Shown: positions 1 through 8,323, counted from the first letter of the stretch. The stretch is DNA of 64,000 nucleotides from an uncultured Lachnoclostridium sp. (GCA_948330435.1 CAOJBY010000002.1:1-64000), one strand, 5' to 3'. Numbers and translations: made by a program. The notes: generated by a model from the letters alone, not told the origin.

Positions 1-192
1 TATTTCCGGCCACTAAAAAAATGTGTCCGTAAATCCATCTGGGCATTGTTCAAAGAATGCTGTTAGTAAATTCCAGTTCCGCATCCTTTGCTCAATCCCC
101 CCTTACCTAGATGTATTTCCGGCCACTAAAAAAATGTGTCCGTAAATCCATCTGGGCATTGTTCAAAGGATGCTGTTAGTTATTCCAGTTCC
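1..192. repeat. Direct repeat, two copies at ~113-bp period
   Basis: Copy one runs from 1 to about 80 and copy two from 114 to 192. They are nearly identical for about 67 bases, differing at one site (caaagaatgc against caaaggatgc), and then differ by a one-base indel before a shared ttccagttcc. A spacer of about 33 bases (81-113) separates them. The right end of copy two contains the last codons and stop of the transglutaminase-like gene (stop at 180-182), so copy one carries a mutated duplicate of that gene tail without the stop in register. Copy one starts at the window edge, so more units could lie to the left. Confidence 0.85.
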
Positions 193-1655
193 TCACACGT
201 CAGCACTTCTTTGGTGCGTTCAAATTCCCCGTAACGCAGGCCCCGATCTGCCGTCTCCATCTCTCCCACCTGGTTATCATAAGGATCCGCCCGCCAATGC
301 TCCTTGTCAATGGTAAAAGGTGCCTGAAACCCACGGTTAGCCACCATCCGGTACGGATCCAGATTGCCGAAATAGAACCGCCGCCGTTCTTCATTTTCCG
401 CCCGTACCGCCGCCGTTCCATAGGAGGGATCGGCATACAGCCATCCATAAGGTTCAATGTAAAACCGCACCCAATCGTGTGCACCGCAAAAATCCGGTTC
501 CGCCGTAAGGCCGCTCTGCCAGCAGGCCGGAATTCCCGCACACCGGCAAAGAGTCAAAAACAGCAAGGCGAACACCCCGCAGTCCCCCATAAAGGTTTTG
601 GCACAGTTTTCCGCAATATCCTCCAGGATAAAATAGGCAGGCATAAAGGTATATCTCATATTAAGGGTGATAAAGTCATAAAACCTCCCGGCCTTTTCCA
701 GCGAATCCGTAACCCCTTTTGTCAATTTCGCCGTCAACTCCCGAATATAGGGAGTAAAACGAATGTGGGGCATCTCCTCGTTGGTAAAGAAGTCCGGCTG
801 CGTGCATCCATTCTGACATCCGTCCTCCCGCATACGCTCCACATCATGATACCGTGCGGTATGTACATAGGAATACTCCACATAAAATTCGTGGTTTTCC
901 TCCATAATGCCCTCCCAGCAAACGGTTCTCTGAAGTGCATCCTCCGGTGCAATCTTTCCCTCCGGGGGATAGATCTTCTCTATCACAATCTCACTTTGCT
1001 GTTCGCAGGCTGCCGGAATGGGCAGATGGGCACGGACAAACATCCCTGGCTCAAAGACCTCGTCTTTCATACGCAGGCCGGCACGAATCCGGATGCGATT
1101 GCCAAGCTCCCCTCTCTCCCGTATCAGACGGGCACAGCGGTTGAGCCGCCCCTCTCCGGCCGAGTCTTTTCCCGCACTCTCCACCCCCGGAAGCCGCACC
1201 CCTGCCCGAATGGCAAAGGCCGGTTCCGCCTTACACATACTCTGAAAAAAGCGATTAAAGAAGCGTCGCTCCCCCTTATCGTAAATCCACCCTATCTTCC
1301 CGTCATCTGCACGTTCCTCAAATTCCTCTTCCCCAAAATCTGGAATATGCTGCCGGACTACAGCCAGTGCTTCTTCCTTTGTGTAGGGATAATCCTCGGA
1401 CATACGCCTTATCATTTCCCTTTGAGCCTTTAGACAATAGCCCATGGCATCTGATGTGGTATCCATTAGCCGCTTATCAATGAGTCTCACGGCCCGTTCC
1501 CAATCACCAGAAAGCTTGCACCGCAAAATATCCTCCGGCAGCCCCACATACAGATAACGGAAAGCATCATTCATTCCCAAAGCTTCCTCCTTTCCGGAAA
1601 GCTCGATCCCAAGGCTGCTCTTTGTGAGCAAAGGGTATCTTCGAATGCTTTCCAT
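180..1655 (-). CDS. Transglutaminase-like domain protein
   Basis: A 491-residue protein with a C-terminal transglutaminase/protease-like fold. The expected triad is visible: Cys359 in GDCG, His393 in AHDWV and Asp409 in YADPSYG. The first 300 residues are not recognised. There is no signal peptide, so it probably acts in the cytoplasm. Such domains cleave or crosslink peptide and amide bonds; the substrate here is unknown. The start at 1655 gives a full domain but has only a weak, distant GGAG, which lies inside a hairpin (1665-1697). The gene is richer in G+C than its right-hand neighbours. It follows the DUF819 gene on the same strand, 135 bases away. Confidence 0.8.
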   Translation of the reverse strand: MESIRRYPLLTKSSLGIELSGKEEALGMNDAFRYLYVGLPEDILRCKLSGDWERAVRLIDKRLMDTTSDAMGYCLKAQREMIRRMSEDYPYTKEEALAVVRQHIPDFGEEEFEERADDGKIGWIYDKGERRFFNRFFQSMCKAEPAFAIRAGVRLPGVESAGKDSAGEGRLNRCARLIRERGELGNRIRIRAGLRMKDEVFEPGMFVRAHLPIPAACEQQSEIVIEKIYPPEGKIAPEDALQRTVCWEGIMEENHEFYVEYSYVHTARYHDVERMREDGCQNGCTQPDFFTNEEMPHIRFTPYIRELTAKLTKGVTDSLEKAGRFYDFITLNMRYTFMPAYFILEDIAENCAKTFMGDCGVFALLFLTLCRCAGIPACWQSGLTAEPDFCGAHDWVRFYIEPYGWLYADPSYGTAAVRAENEERRRFYFGNLDPYRMVANRGFQAPFTIDKEHWRADPYDNQVGEMETADRGLRYGEFERTKEVLTCEELE

Positions 1656-1664
1656 ATAAACAGA

Positions 1665-1697
1665 GGTTCTCCGCCTGTCTTTCCCAGGCGAAGAACC
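1665..1697 (-). terminator. Hairpin between the DUF819 and transglutaminase genes
   Basis: Arms at 1665-1677 and 1685-1697 pair over 13 bp with one wobble, around a 7-base loop. It could end the DUF819 transcript. Only a weak T-rich tail (TCTGTTTAT) follows, and the 3' arm contains the only GGAG upstream of the transglutaminase start, so a role in initiation is equally possible. Confidence 0.5.
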
Positions 1698-1790
1698 ATT
1701 TGAAACCTATCCTGTCTAAAATTGTGACAACGAATTGTCATTGGCAAAGCATATCACAATACACTTCCATGCTTTGCATTTCTTTCCACC

Positions 1791-2975
1791 TTAGATAAAC
1801 AGCTGCATCAAATACCCCATGGCCAGGCCGCAGAAGTTTCCGACTGCTGCTCCCAAAACTCCCATCAATACACCGATACCGGCATAAGAGGGATTGTAGG
1901 CGGATGCCACAATGGGTGCGGATGCACTTCCGCCGATATTTGCCAGTGACGCAGTGGAAACCATACAGCAGTCCCAGTGGAACAACTTGGAAAGGAGATA
2001 CATCACCGCAATATGGATAATCATAACCACAAGGCCTGCCACGATCCACAGAGGTGCACTTACCAGATCCACCAGTGTAGCGGTAGATGCCAGCAGGGAA
2101 ACAACGGCATACAGATAGATATTGGAGAGCTCTTCCACTGCTGGAAGCTTTCCAAGAGGACTCAAAGCACAGATAAGACCCAGAACCGTTACAAATACCG
2201 TGGTAAGGGTTCCCTTATCAAACATCGCCAGTCCGACTTCCTTCAAAGCTGTATTTCCGGCCGCACCAACCATCTGTGAAATGGCGGAAACCATAAGGGA
2301 CAGGCCAATGAGGAAGATCCAGTCGCTTGCCGTAGCCCGCTTTTTCTCTTTCTCAACCTCTGCGTTGGCAGCATCTGCAACCTCCTGAAGCTTGGAGGTG
2401 TCTGCCTTTACGGACTTATCCCATTTGCTTGCGTAGCGAACCATAATCAGCAGCAGGGCAATCCATACGGAATAGTAAACCGTATCCACGGCCAGTGCAC
2501 AGCCATAAGCACCGGGATCAATGGTAAATGCCGCTTCCATAGCCGCCATGTTGGCAGAACCGCCGATCCAGGAAGCACACAGAGCCGCCATGGCACCCCA
2601 GATGGTCTCTCCGCCGCCCAATGCACCCTTGAATACCAGGAAAGCGATAAAGAAACCAAGCATAATAGAAACAGCACCGCCCATAAAGATAGCTACCATC
2701 CGGCCGCCCAGCTTTGCTAATTTACGAATGTCACAACGTAACAGCATAACGAAAATCATGGCATACAAAAGATTGTTCTTCAATACACCAAAGGCTGCGG
2801 AACAGCCCTCCGAATCAAACATTCCGATGGTACAGAACAACATGTTCAACACATAGATCCATACAAGCGGCGGAACATAATTAAAGACTTTCCACTTTGT
2901 ATACTTTTCCGCAGCAAGCAGAATACCTGCCAGAAACATCAGAAACGCTATGTAGGTAAAACCGTTTTGAATCAT
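1791..2975 (-). CDS. DUF819 family membrane protein
   Basis: A 394-residue, very hydrophobic protein with about ten predicted membrane segments. It matches the DUF819 (YjcL-like) family in its N-terminus, in the central GGSANMAA motif and in the late ANIGGSASAP motif, two glycine-rich signatures that suggest inverted transporter repeats. The family function is unproven; a transporter of an organic acid or amino acid is plausible. The start at 2975 was chosen because GGGAG lies at normal spacing before it; the longer reading frame to 3029 has none. A clear promoter lies at 3042-3071. Confidence 0.85.
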   Translation of the reverse strand: MIQNGFTYIAFLMFLAGILLAAEKYTKWKVFNYVPPLVWIYVLNMLFCTIGMFDSEGCSAAFGVLKNNLLYAMIFVMLLRCDIRKLAKLGGRMVAIFMGGAVSIMLGFFIAFLVFKGALGGGETIWGAMAALCASWIGGSANMAAMEAAFTIDPGAYGCALAVDTVYYSVWIALLLIMVRYASKWDKSVKADTSKLQEVADAANAEVEKEKKRATASDWIFLIGLSLMVSAISQMVGAAGNTALKEVGLAMFDKGTLTTVFVTVLGLICALSPLGKLPAVEELSNIYLYAVVSLLASTATLVDLVSAPLWIVAGLVVMIIHIAVMYLLSKLFHWDCCMVSTASLANIGGSASAPIVASAYNPSYAGIGVLMGVLGAAVGNFCGLAMGYLMQLFI

Positions 2976-3041
2976 AACTCCACTCCCTTCGTTTGTGAAA
3001 ATGCACATATTCTTTTGTGCAAAAAACAATATATCTGTCTA

Positions 3042-3071
3042 ATTGTACAACACAAGAGATGTGGTTGTCAA
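3042..3071 (-). promoter_or_regulatory. SigA-type promoter for the DUF819 gene
   Basis: On the minus strand, TTGACA (3066-3071) and TACAAT (3042-3047) are separated by 18 bases. The -35 is a perfect consensus and the -10 matches five of six positions. It lies about 70 bases before the chosen start. Confidence 0.7.
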
Positions 3072-3095
3072 GGATTTTCCAAGTTTTTCCCGCAA

Positions 3096-3142
3096 AAGGA
3101 ATGCCGCAGCAAGTAACACTTCTCTCATCTGCGGCATTCCTT
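3096..3142 (-). terminator. Intrinsic terminator after gdhA
   Basis: A perfect 14-bp inverted repeat (3096-3109 with 3129-3142) around a 19-base loop lies 26 bases past the gdhA stop. On the minus strand it is followed by TTTTGCGGG, a short T run. Confidence 0.75.
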
Positions 3143-3167
3143 ATAAAATCACATTCTACCGTATTTT

Positions 3168-4502
3168 CTATACCACGCCCTGAGCCAGCATAGCATCCAC
3201 CACCTTCTCGAATCCGGCAATGTTGGCTCCTACTACATAGTTCTTCGCATAGCCGTAACGCTCTGCGGCATCCGCCATGTTATGGCAGATATTTACCATG
3301 ATGCCCTGAAGCTTTGCATCTACCTCATCAAAGGTCCAGCTCAAACGCTCGCTGTTCTGGGACATCTCCAGTGCGGAGGTTGCAACACCGCCTGCATTGG
3401 CTGCCTTGCCCGGTGCAAACAGAACGCCCTGCTCCTGCAGGTACTCGGTAGCTTCCAGGGTGGTCGGCATGTTCGCACCCTCTGCCACTGCGGTAACACC
3501 GTTGGCTACCAGTGCCTTGGCATCCTCCAGATGAAGCTCATTCTGGGTTGCACAGGGAAGTGCCAGATCTACCTTTACGGTCCATACGCCCCGGCCCTCA
3601 TGGTACTCAGAGTTAGGACGATAATTCTTGTACTCGGTCAGTCTTGCTCTCTTAACCTCTTTAATCTCTTTCAATGCTGCTACATCAATTCCTTCCGGAT
3701 CGTATACCCAGCCGTTGGAATCGCTGCAGGTCAGCACCTTAACGCCAAGCTGCTGTGCTTTCTGGATGGCATAGATTGCTACGTTTCCGGAACCGGATAC
3801 GGCAGCCGTCTTGCCTGCGATGTCGATACCGTTCATCTTCAGCATCTCCTGTGTCAGGTACAAAAGACCGTAGCCTGTTGCTTCTGTTCTAGCCAGAGAA
3901 CCTCCGTAGGACAGACCCTTTCCCGTCAGGACGCCCTCGTAAAGTCCGGTCAGTCTCTTGTACTGTCCGTACAGATAGCCTATTTCTCTTGCACCTGTTC
4001 CGATATCGCCGGCCGGTACGTCTGTGTTCTCGCCAATGTATTTGCAAAGTTCCGTCATAAAGCTCTGGCAGAAAGCCATAACCTCACGATCGGATTTGCC
4101 CTTGGGATCAAAGTCGGAACCACCCTTGCCGCCGCCGATGGGAAGTCCGGTCAGGGAATTCTTGAAAATCTGCTCAAAGCCTAAGAACTTAATAATGCCT
4201 AAGTTTACGGACGGATGCAAACGCAAGCCCCCTTTGTAAGGTCCGATTGCACTGTTGAACTGTACACGGTATCCCGTATTCACCTGTACCTGTCCCTTAT
4301 CGTCTACCCAAGGTACACGGAACTTAATCTGACGCTCCGGCTCAACCAGACGCTCCAGAAGTGCTTCCCGGCGGAACTTCTCTTCATTGGCATCCACCAC
4401 AGGTCTTAAGGAATTCAATACCTCTTTTACTGCCTGATGGAACTCCGGCTCGCTGGGGTTCTTTGCAACCACTGCTTCAATAATCTCATCAACGTATGAC
4501 AT
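3168..4502 (-). CDS. gdhA: NADP-type glutamate dehydrogenase
   Basis: A 444-residue hexameric-type glutamate dehydrogenase that interconverts 2-oxoglutarate plus ammonia and glutamate in the cytoplasm. The catalytic lysine sits in GGGKGGSD (Lys126), the conserved aspartate in PAGDIGTG (Asp166), and the dinucleotide fold in GSGNVA (237-242). Length fits the bacterial NADP form. The start at 4502 is preceded by AAAGGAGGAG; the open frame continues to 4652 but has no ribosome site there. It has its own promoter (4612-4641), a leader of about 100 bases containing a T-tailed hairpin, and its own terminator, so it is probably monocistronic. Confidence 0.97.
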   Translation of the reverse strand: MSYVDEIIEAVVAKNPSEPEFHQAVKEVLNSLRPVVDANEEKFRREALLERLVEPERQIKFRVPWVDDKGQVQVNTGYRVQFNSAIGPYKGGLRLHPSVNLGIIKFLGFEQIFKNSLTGLPIGGGKGGSDFDPKGKSDREVMAFCQSFMTELCKYIGENTDVPAGDIGTGAREIGYLYGQYKRLTGLYEGVLTGKGLSYGGSLARTEATGYGLLYLTQEMLKMNGIDIAGKTAAVSGSGNVAIYAIQKAQQLGVKVLTCSDSNGWVYDPEGIDVAALKEIKEVKRARLTEYKNYRPNSEYHEGRGVWTVKVDLALPCATQNELHLEDAKALVANGVTAVAEGANMPTTLEATEYLQEQGVLFAPGKAANAGGVATSALEMSQNSERLSWTFDEVDAKLQGIMVNICHNMADAAERYGYAKNYVVGANIAGFEKVVDAMLAQGVV

Positions 4503-4536
4503 GTTTTCTCTCCTCCTTTTATATCTTGCATACATA

Positions 4537-4592
4537 CAAAAAAAGCGTACAAAAATAACGAAGCGCATGACATAGGCCACACGCTCTTTTTT
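4537..4592 (-). promoter_or_regulatory. Hairpin with T run in the gdhA leader
   Basis: The arms 4581-4592 (AAAAAAGAGCGT on the minus strand) and 4537-4548 pair with one mismatch or bulge. The 3' arm ends in seven Ts, about 35 bases before the gdhA start. It has the form of an attenuator terminator, but the loop is long (32 bases) and part of the stem is A-T only. Confidence 0.4.
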
Positions 4593-4611
4593 GACGCCTT
4601 TGTCATGCACT

Positions 4612-4641
4612 ATTATATACATGCTTATTTCATATTTGCAA
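4612..4641 (-). promoter_or_regulatory. SigA-type promoter of gdhA
   Basis: Minus-strand TTGCAA (4636-4641) and TATAAT (4612-4617) are 18 bases apart. The predicted start near 4605 gives a leader of about 100 bases. Confidence 0.7.
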
Positions 4642-4685
4642 GTATTTTTCAAAAAATTTTTTTCATTCCCTTATTTACATTCAAC

Positions 4686-5438
4686 CTATTTTTCCTGAGG
4701 TAACTCCTCTTCCGGAAATGCCTGAAGCCACAGACCTATTAAAAAAATACCAACAAACCTCAAAAATGTTGGAATGCTCGCAACTAATAAAGAGACAAAA
4801 AACGAAACACCCGTATCAAAATACATCAATTGCTGTATTGAAAAACCCCCAAAAAAAGTCAATTGCTGTATTATATAACTTAACAGAAAGTAGATTGTGG
4901 GCAAAAACCAGGTTCTCTTTACCATTTTGACTGCATTTTTTCTTAGAGAAGGCAGCATACTGCCGGCAGACAACACCGCTAAAAGTATAGCTCCATAGCT
5001 GCTCAGTGCTCCAAAGACACCATAGAAAACATTTGGCAGATTCAAAAGAGCATAAAAAATGGAAGCTGCCAAGATCCCCTTATTCCTTTTTCCTATAAGA
5101 AGAACAATAGCAAAAGCAAACATTGCCGCACAAAAGAGTGCTTCTATCGGCTCTGCAATCCAACCGTTTCGAATTCCCTGAATCACGGTATAGATTCCAA
5201 TCAACAGAAAATCGAAACCAGCAAGAATAGAATAGAGCCTTGTATGTCTTGCCTTATTCTGTACTGCAGGCCCATCATCTGAAATAAACATAACATGAAT
5301 GATGGCAACACCAAACAGCATCCATCCATAAAACCACCATTTCCCAAAGCCATGTCCCTTACTCTTTGCAATAAATGCCGGAAAGAGACCCAAAAAAGCA
5401 GCCACTACTGTCATCACTAAAAACATCAAAAAAAACAT
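4686..5438 (-). CDS. Multi-pass membrane protein of unknown function
   Basis: A 250-residue hydrophobic protein with about seven predicted membrane helices, no recognised domain and a charged C-terminal tail. The first 55 residues (helix, AKSKGHGFGKWW loop, helix) resemble the start of many small clostridial membrane proteins. AAGGGG lies at good spacing before the ATG at 5438. It is the last gene before the gdhA leader and is separated from the upstream minus-strand gene by a very strong terminator (5542-5604), so it is probably transcribed alone. Its DNA is A+T rich compared with the first gene of the window. Confidence 0.75.
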   Translation of the reverse strand: MFFLMFLVMTVVAAFLGLFPAFIAKSKGHGFGKWWFYGWMLFGVAIIHVMFISDDGPAVQNKARHTRLYSILAGFDFLLIGIYTVIQGIRNGWIAEPIEALFCAAMFAFAIVLLIGKRNKGILAASIFYALLNLPNVFYGVFGALSSYGAILLAVLSAGSMLPSLRKNAVKMVKRTWFLPTIYFLLSYIIQQLTFFGGFSIQQLMYFDTGVSFFVSLLVASIPTFLRFVGIFLIGLWLQAFPEEELPQEK

Positions 5439-5541
5439 ATTTCCCCTTCATTTCCTTAAAAATATTTTTTTGATTGTATTTAATATACCATAAACAGCAA
5501 ATTCTTTCCACTAACTATGTAAAGAATTCATCACAAAATAC

Positions 5542-5604
5542 AGAGAGGGCTGTGGGGTAATACGACATCGGCCATTTCTGTCGTATTACCCCACAGCCCT
5601 CTCT
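5542..5604 (-). terminator. 26-bp perfect inverted repeat, likely terminator
   Basis: Arms 5542-5567 and 5579-5604 are perfect reverse complements with an 11-base loop. It begins three bases after the stop of the 5608-6045 gene. On the minus strand it is followed by TATTTTGTG. The stem is much longer than a normal terminator. Confidence 0.8.
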
Positions 5605-5607
5605 TAT

Positions 5608-6045
5608 TTATTTCAGATAACTCTTTAGCTGTGCAATATTTTTCTCTTCAAAGTCCATCAATTCCTCTGCCAGTTCATAGTATTCTTTCTTCGCCCCTTT
5701 GTTTGCTTTCACCGCTTTCATCAGATCCGTGATTCCCTTGGTATTTCCCTGAATCATCAGATCTGCCACATGCTCTGTACTGGTATTTAAAAGCGTATTG
5801 GCCTGAATGGAGGTCCATAGCATGGCTTTTCCCACCGGCGAGGAGGTCTCCGGCTGCTGATTCGCCTCCCGAATCTTCTCTGTCACTTTATCCTCAAAAG
5901 AGAGAAATCGAACCGCCTGACGATTCAGGTCCAAGGCCAGATCTTCATCATATACCTTACTGATTATTGCATTAATTGCCTCTACTCCCATTTTACTGTT
6001 CCGGTATGCCTCATTCAGCACTGCCATATCTTCACCTGTAAGCAT
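5608..6045 (-). CDS. Small all-helical protein, ferritin-like
   Basis: A 145-residue protein predicted to be almost entirely helical. It resembles ferritin-like four-helix proteins of the DUF2383/PA2169 type found in spore formers, but no complete metal-binding ExxH set is clear, so the family call is tentative. The start at 6045 has AAAGGAG at good spacing; the six extra upstream residues would contain the ribosome site itself. It is divergent from the FliD-like gene at 6248 across 202 bases and is followed by a very strong hairpin. Confidence 0.7.
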   Translation of the reverse strand: MLTGEDMAVLNEAYRNSKMGVEAINAIISKVYDEDLALDLNRQAVRFLSFEDKVTEKIREANQQPETSSPVGKAMLWTSIQANTLLNTSTEHVADLMIQGNTKGITDLMKAVKANKGAKKEYYELAEELMDFEEKNIAQLKSYLK

Positions 6046-6247
6046 AAAAAACTCCTTTCGCACACTGATTTTTCTCTAGCATGTGGAGATTTTTTACTTT
6101 TATTCATCTTTTAAGGCAAAATCAATAACCTTTTATTCCTTTTCCTTTTTTTTCAAACTTTTCTGCCGATATACTTAATAAAGGGAAGCTAAATTTTCCT
6201 TTTACAAAACAAAATACGGTATTTTATACCAGAAAGGAGTTGAAAAC

Positions 6248-7144
6248 ATGGCAGTAGGTGCAGTATCTAGTTATGGTACAAACAATGCGTATCAAAGTTG
6301 GGTGGACAACGCCAATGCTGATAAGGAGAAATTGGAAAAGGAACTGGGCATCGATACATCCGACAGTTCTGATACCAAGACTTCAAGTACTTCCGGTACT
6401 TCAAGTACAAGCAGCACCAACAACACCTCCAGCAGTTCAAGTTCCAGCAGTACCAGTACTTCAGGCACGAGCACTTCACGTTCCTCCAGTACTTCTACAT
6501 TCCTGCTGAGTTATAAGCACAACCTGACCTCTCTGGAGTCTGCTTCTGAGAGCCTGCGTCTCAGCAGCCGGAATAACGTATTTTCCAAATACGAAACGGC
6601 CATGAGAGATCTTCAGAGAGCTAATACGGACGAGGATAAGGCTTCTGCTCAGGCAGCTGTAGACAAGGCACAGGAAGATATTATTGCCGCAGTAAAGGAT
6701 TTTGCCAAGGCTTACAACAGTGCTGTTTCTTTCCTGGAGAGTAACTCTGACCGCAGTTCTACTGTAGCCAGACAGTTAAATTCCCTGAAAAATGCTCTGA
6801 CCACAGAGGATGCAATGGCCAGGATCGGTTTGAGTTTTGACAAGTCCGGAAATCTTGAAGTGGATGAGGATAAGCTTAAAAAGACTCTGAACGAGAACTA
6901 TAATTCCGTAAAGGATATTATGGGCGGCCAGTTTGGTCTCGCCGAGCGTGCTGCTTCCAAGGCTACTTATATCCTTGATCATGCATCAGTAGAAAAGATC
7001 GCCGGAGTTACCGAAAAGGCAAGTAAGGCCAATTCCATCAGTGATCTGGATGACTTTGAGATCTTTTCCAAGTTTGCACTAGGCGGTGCGTACAACCTTA
7101 CCAATTATTATGCGGTAGGCTCAATGCTGAATACCCTTGTATAA
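6248..7144 (+). CDS. Ser/Thr-rich protein with FliD C-terminal-like region
   Basis: A 298-residue protein. Residues 1-35 are charged, residues 38-85 are a low-complexity Ser/Thr/Gly linker, and residues 88-298 are helical. The segment from about 150 to 225 (AVKDFAKAYNSAVSFL, then LNSLKNAL, IGLSFDKSGNLEVDEDKLK) follows the pattern of the FliD C-terminal domain, and the last residues (GSMLNTLV) resemble the termini of flagellar axial proteins. The N-terminal FliD domain is missing and no flagellar gene is nearby. AGAAAGGAG precedes the start. There is no signal peptide, as expected for a flagellar-type export substrate, but export is not shown. A terminator follows. Confidence 0.7.
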   Translation: MAVGAVSSYGTNNAYQSWVDNANADKEKLEKELGIDTSDSSDTKTSSTSGTSSTSSTNNTSSSSSSSSTSTSGTSTSRSSSTSTFLLSYKHNLTSLESASESLRLSSRNNVFSKYETAMRDLQRANTDEDKASAQAAVDKAQEDIIAAVKDFAKAYNSAVSFLESNSDRSSTVARQLNSLKNALTTEDAMARIGLSFDKSGNLEVDEDKLKKTLNENYNSVKDIMGGQFGLAERAASKATYILDHASVEKIAGVTEKASKANSISDLDDFEIFSKFALGGAYNLTNYYAVGSMLNTLV

Positions 7145-7156
7145 TAATCTCAGATT

Positions 7157-7204
7157 AAGATTCCCCCAATCCCTCACATACGAGTGATTAGGGGAATCTT
7201 TTTG
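7157..7204 (+). terminator. Intrinsic terminator after the FliD-like gene
   Basis: AAGATTCCCC pairs with GGGGAATCTT around a short partly paired loop and is followed by five Ts. It lies 13 bases past the stop codon. Confidence 0.85.
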
Positions 7205-7206
7205 TG

Positions 7207-7235
7207 TTGAGAAAACAAAAAAAATGTGATAGAAT
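7207..7235 (+). promoter_or_regulatory. SigA promoter for azlCD
   Basis: TTGAGA (7207-7212) and TAGAAT (7230-7235) are spaced by 17 bases, with an extended -10 TG one base before the hexamer. It overlaps the tail of the preceding terminator and gives a leader of about 55 bases. Confidence 0.75.
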
Positions 7236-7296
7236 GTGTGAGCATCTCCTGACAGAAGAACTGCCCACCCCAAAATGATATGCATGGGAGGTTACA

Positions 7297-7971
7297 ATGA
7301 AGAATGTCAATTTTAAAAAAATGGTCCGGGACACTATACCAGTGATAGCAGGTTATATTGTTCTGGGTATGGGTTTTGGAATTATTATGAAAGCAAATGG
7401 ATACAACATCTGGTTTGCATTAGCTATGAGCCTGTTCATCTATGCCGGCTCCATGCAGTATGCGGCTATCAGCCTTTTTACCAGCGGGACCTCCCTGCTT
7501 ACTGTAGCCCTCACGACGCTTGTAGTAAACGCAAGGCATCTATTCTACGGAATCTCCATGGTAGATAAATATAAGGATGCCGGCATCCGAAAAACCTATA
7601 TGATCTTTGCACTGACAGACGAAACCTATTCGCTGGTGTGTGATACAAACCAGGACACAAACTATTGCTTCTTTGTCTCTTTGCTAAATCAATTCTACTG
7701 GATCTTGGGAACAGTGATTGGCTCTGTCATGGGAAGCAAAATTAGCTTTAATACAAAAGGAATTGATTTTGCACTTACCGCACTGTTTTTAACCGTATTT
7801 ATAGAACAGTGGATAAAAAATAAGAACCATTTTCCGGCTGTTACAGGTGTTTTTATTTCCATCATCTGCCTGATAATCTTCGGACAAAGCAATTTCCTCA
7901 TTCCCTCCATGTTCATCATTGCCACAATATTGTTACTGAACATGAGAAAGGAGCAAACCCTTGACAAATAA
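7297..7971 (+). CDS. azlC: AzlC family branched-chain amino acid transporter subunit
   Basis: A 224-residue protein with about six membrane helices. It matches AzlC, including FIYAGSMQYAAISL near residue 50 and VNARHLFYGISM near residue 80. With the small AzlD partner it forms an exporter of leucine, isoleucine, valine and analogues in the inner membrane. GGGAGG precedes the ATG at 7297. It overlaps azlD by 11 bases, so the two are translationally coupled. There is no Lrp-type regulator beside it and no T-box in the short leader. Confidence 0.93.
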   Translation: MKNVNFKKMVRDTIPVIAGYIVLGMGFGIIMKANGYNIWFALAMSLFIYAGSMQYAAISLFTSGTSLLTVALTTLVVNARHLFYGISMVDKYKDAGIRKTYMIFALTDETYSLVCDTNQDTNYCFFVSLLNQFYWILGTVIGSVMGSKISFNTKGIDFALTALFLTVFIEQWIKNKNHFPAVTGVFISIICLIIFGQSNFLIPSMFIIATILLLNMRKEQTLDK

Positions 7972-8287
7972 TCAAGTTATTGGAGCAATCATAATTATGT
8001 CAGCCGTTACAATTTTTATACGCTTTCTTCCTTTCGTTGCTCTCAGAGGGAAAAAAACACCTGCCTGGATTACGTATTTAGGTGCCCGTCTGCCCTATGC
8101 GGTTATGGGAATGCTGGTTGTTTACTGTTTAAAGCATGTCAATTTTTCGTCCGCCAAGAATTTCTTACCGGAACTTATTGCCGGAATCCTCGTCGCCATA
8201 AGTTACATTATCAAAAGGAATACATTAATAAGTATTATTTTAGGGACTGCCTGCTATATGGTTTTCGTGCAGGTTGTATTTATATGA
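7961..8287 (+). CDS. azlD: AzlD family transporter subunit, TTG start
   Basis: A 108-residue protein with about four membrane helices, the expected size for AzlD. The IRFLPF motif near residue 20 and the LPYAVMGMLVVYCLK segment are typical. It starts at TTG 7961 with AAAGGAG eight bases before it, inside the azlC 3' end. It is the second subunit of the branched-chain amino acid exporter and depends on AzlC. Only 36 bases separate it from the response regulator, but that gene has its own strong ribosome site and a different base composition. Confidence 0.92.
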   Translation: MTNNQVIGAIIIMSAVTIFIRFLPFVALRGKKTPAWITYLGARLPYAVMGMLVVYCLKHVNFSSAKNFLPELIAGILVAISYIIKRNTLISIILGTACYMVFVQVVFI

Positions 8288-8323
8288 TACCAGTGGCATC
8301 TCTGTTAGGGAAAGGAATCCAAC

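Noticed and set aside
297..1433. Long plus-strand open frame of 378 codons
   Set aside because: It is the antisense shadow of the transglutaminase-like gene, which has an intact catalytic triad; the plus frame has no ribosome site or recognisable domain.
7205..7296. T-box or leucine leader before azlCD
   Set aside because: The leader is too short and has no T-box sequence; a simple SigA promoter explains it.
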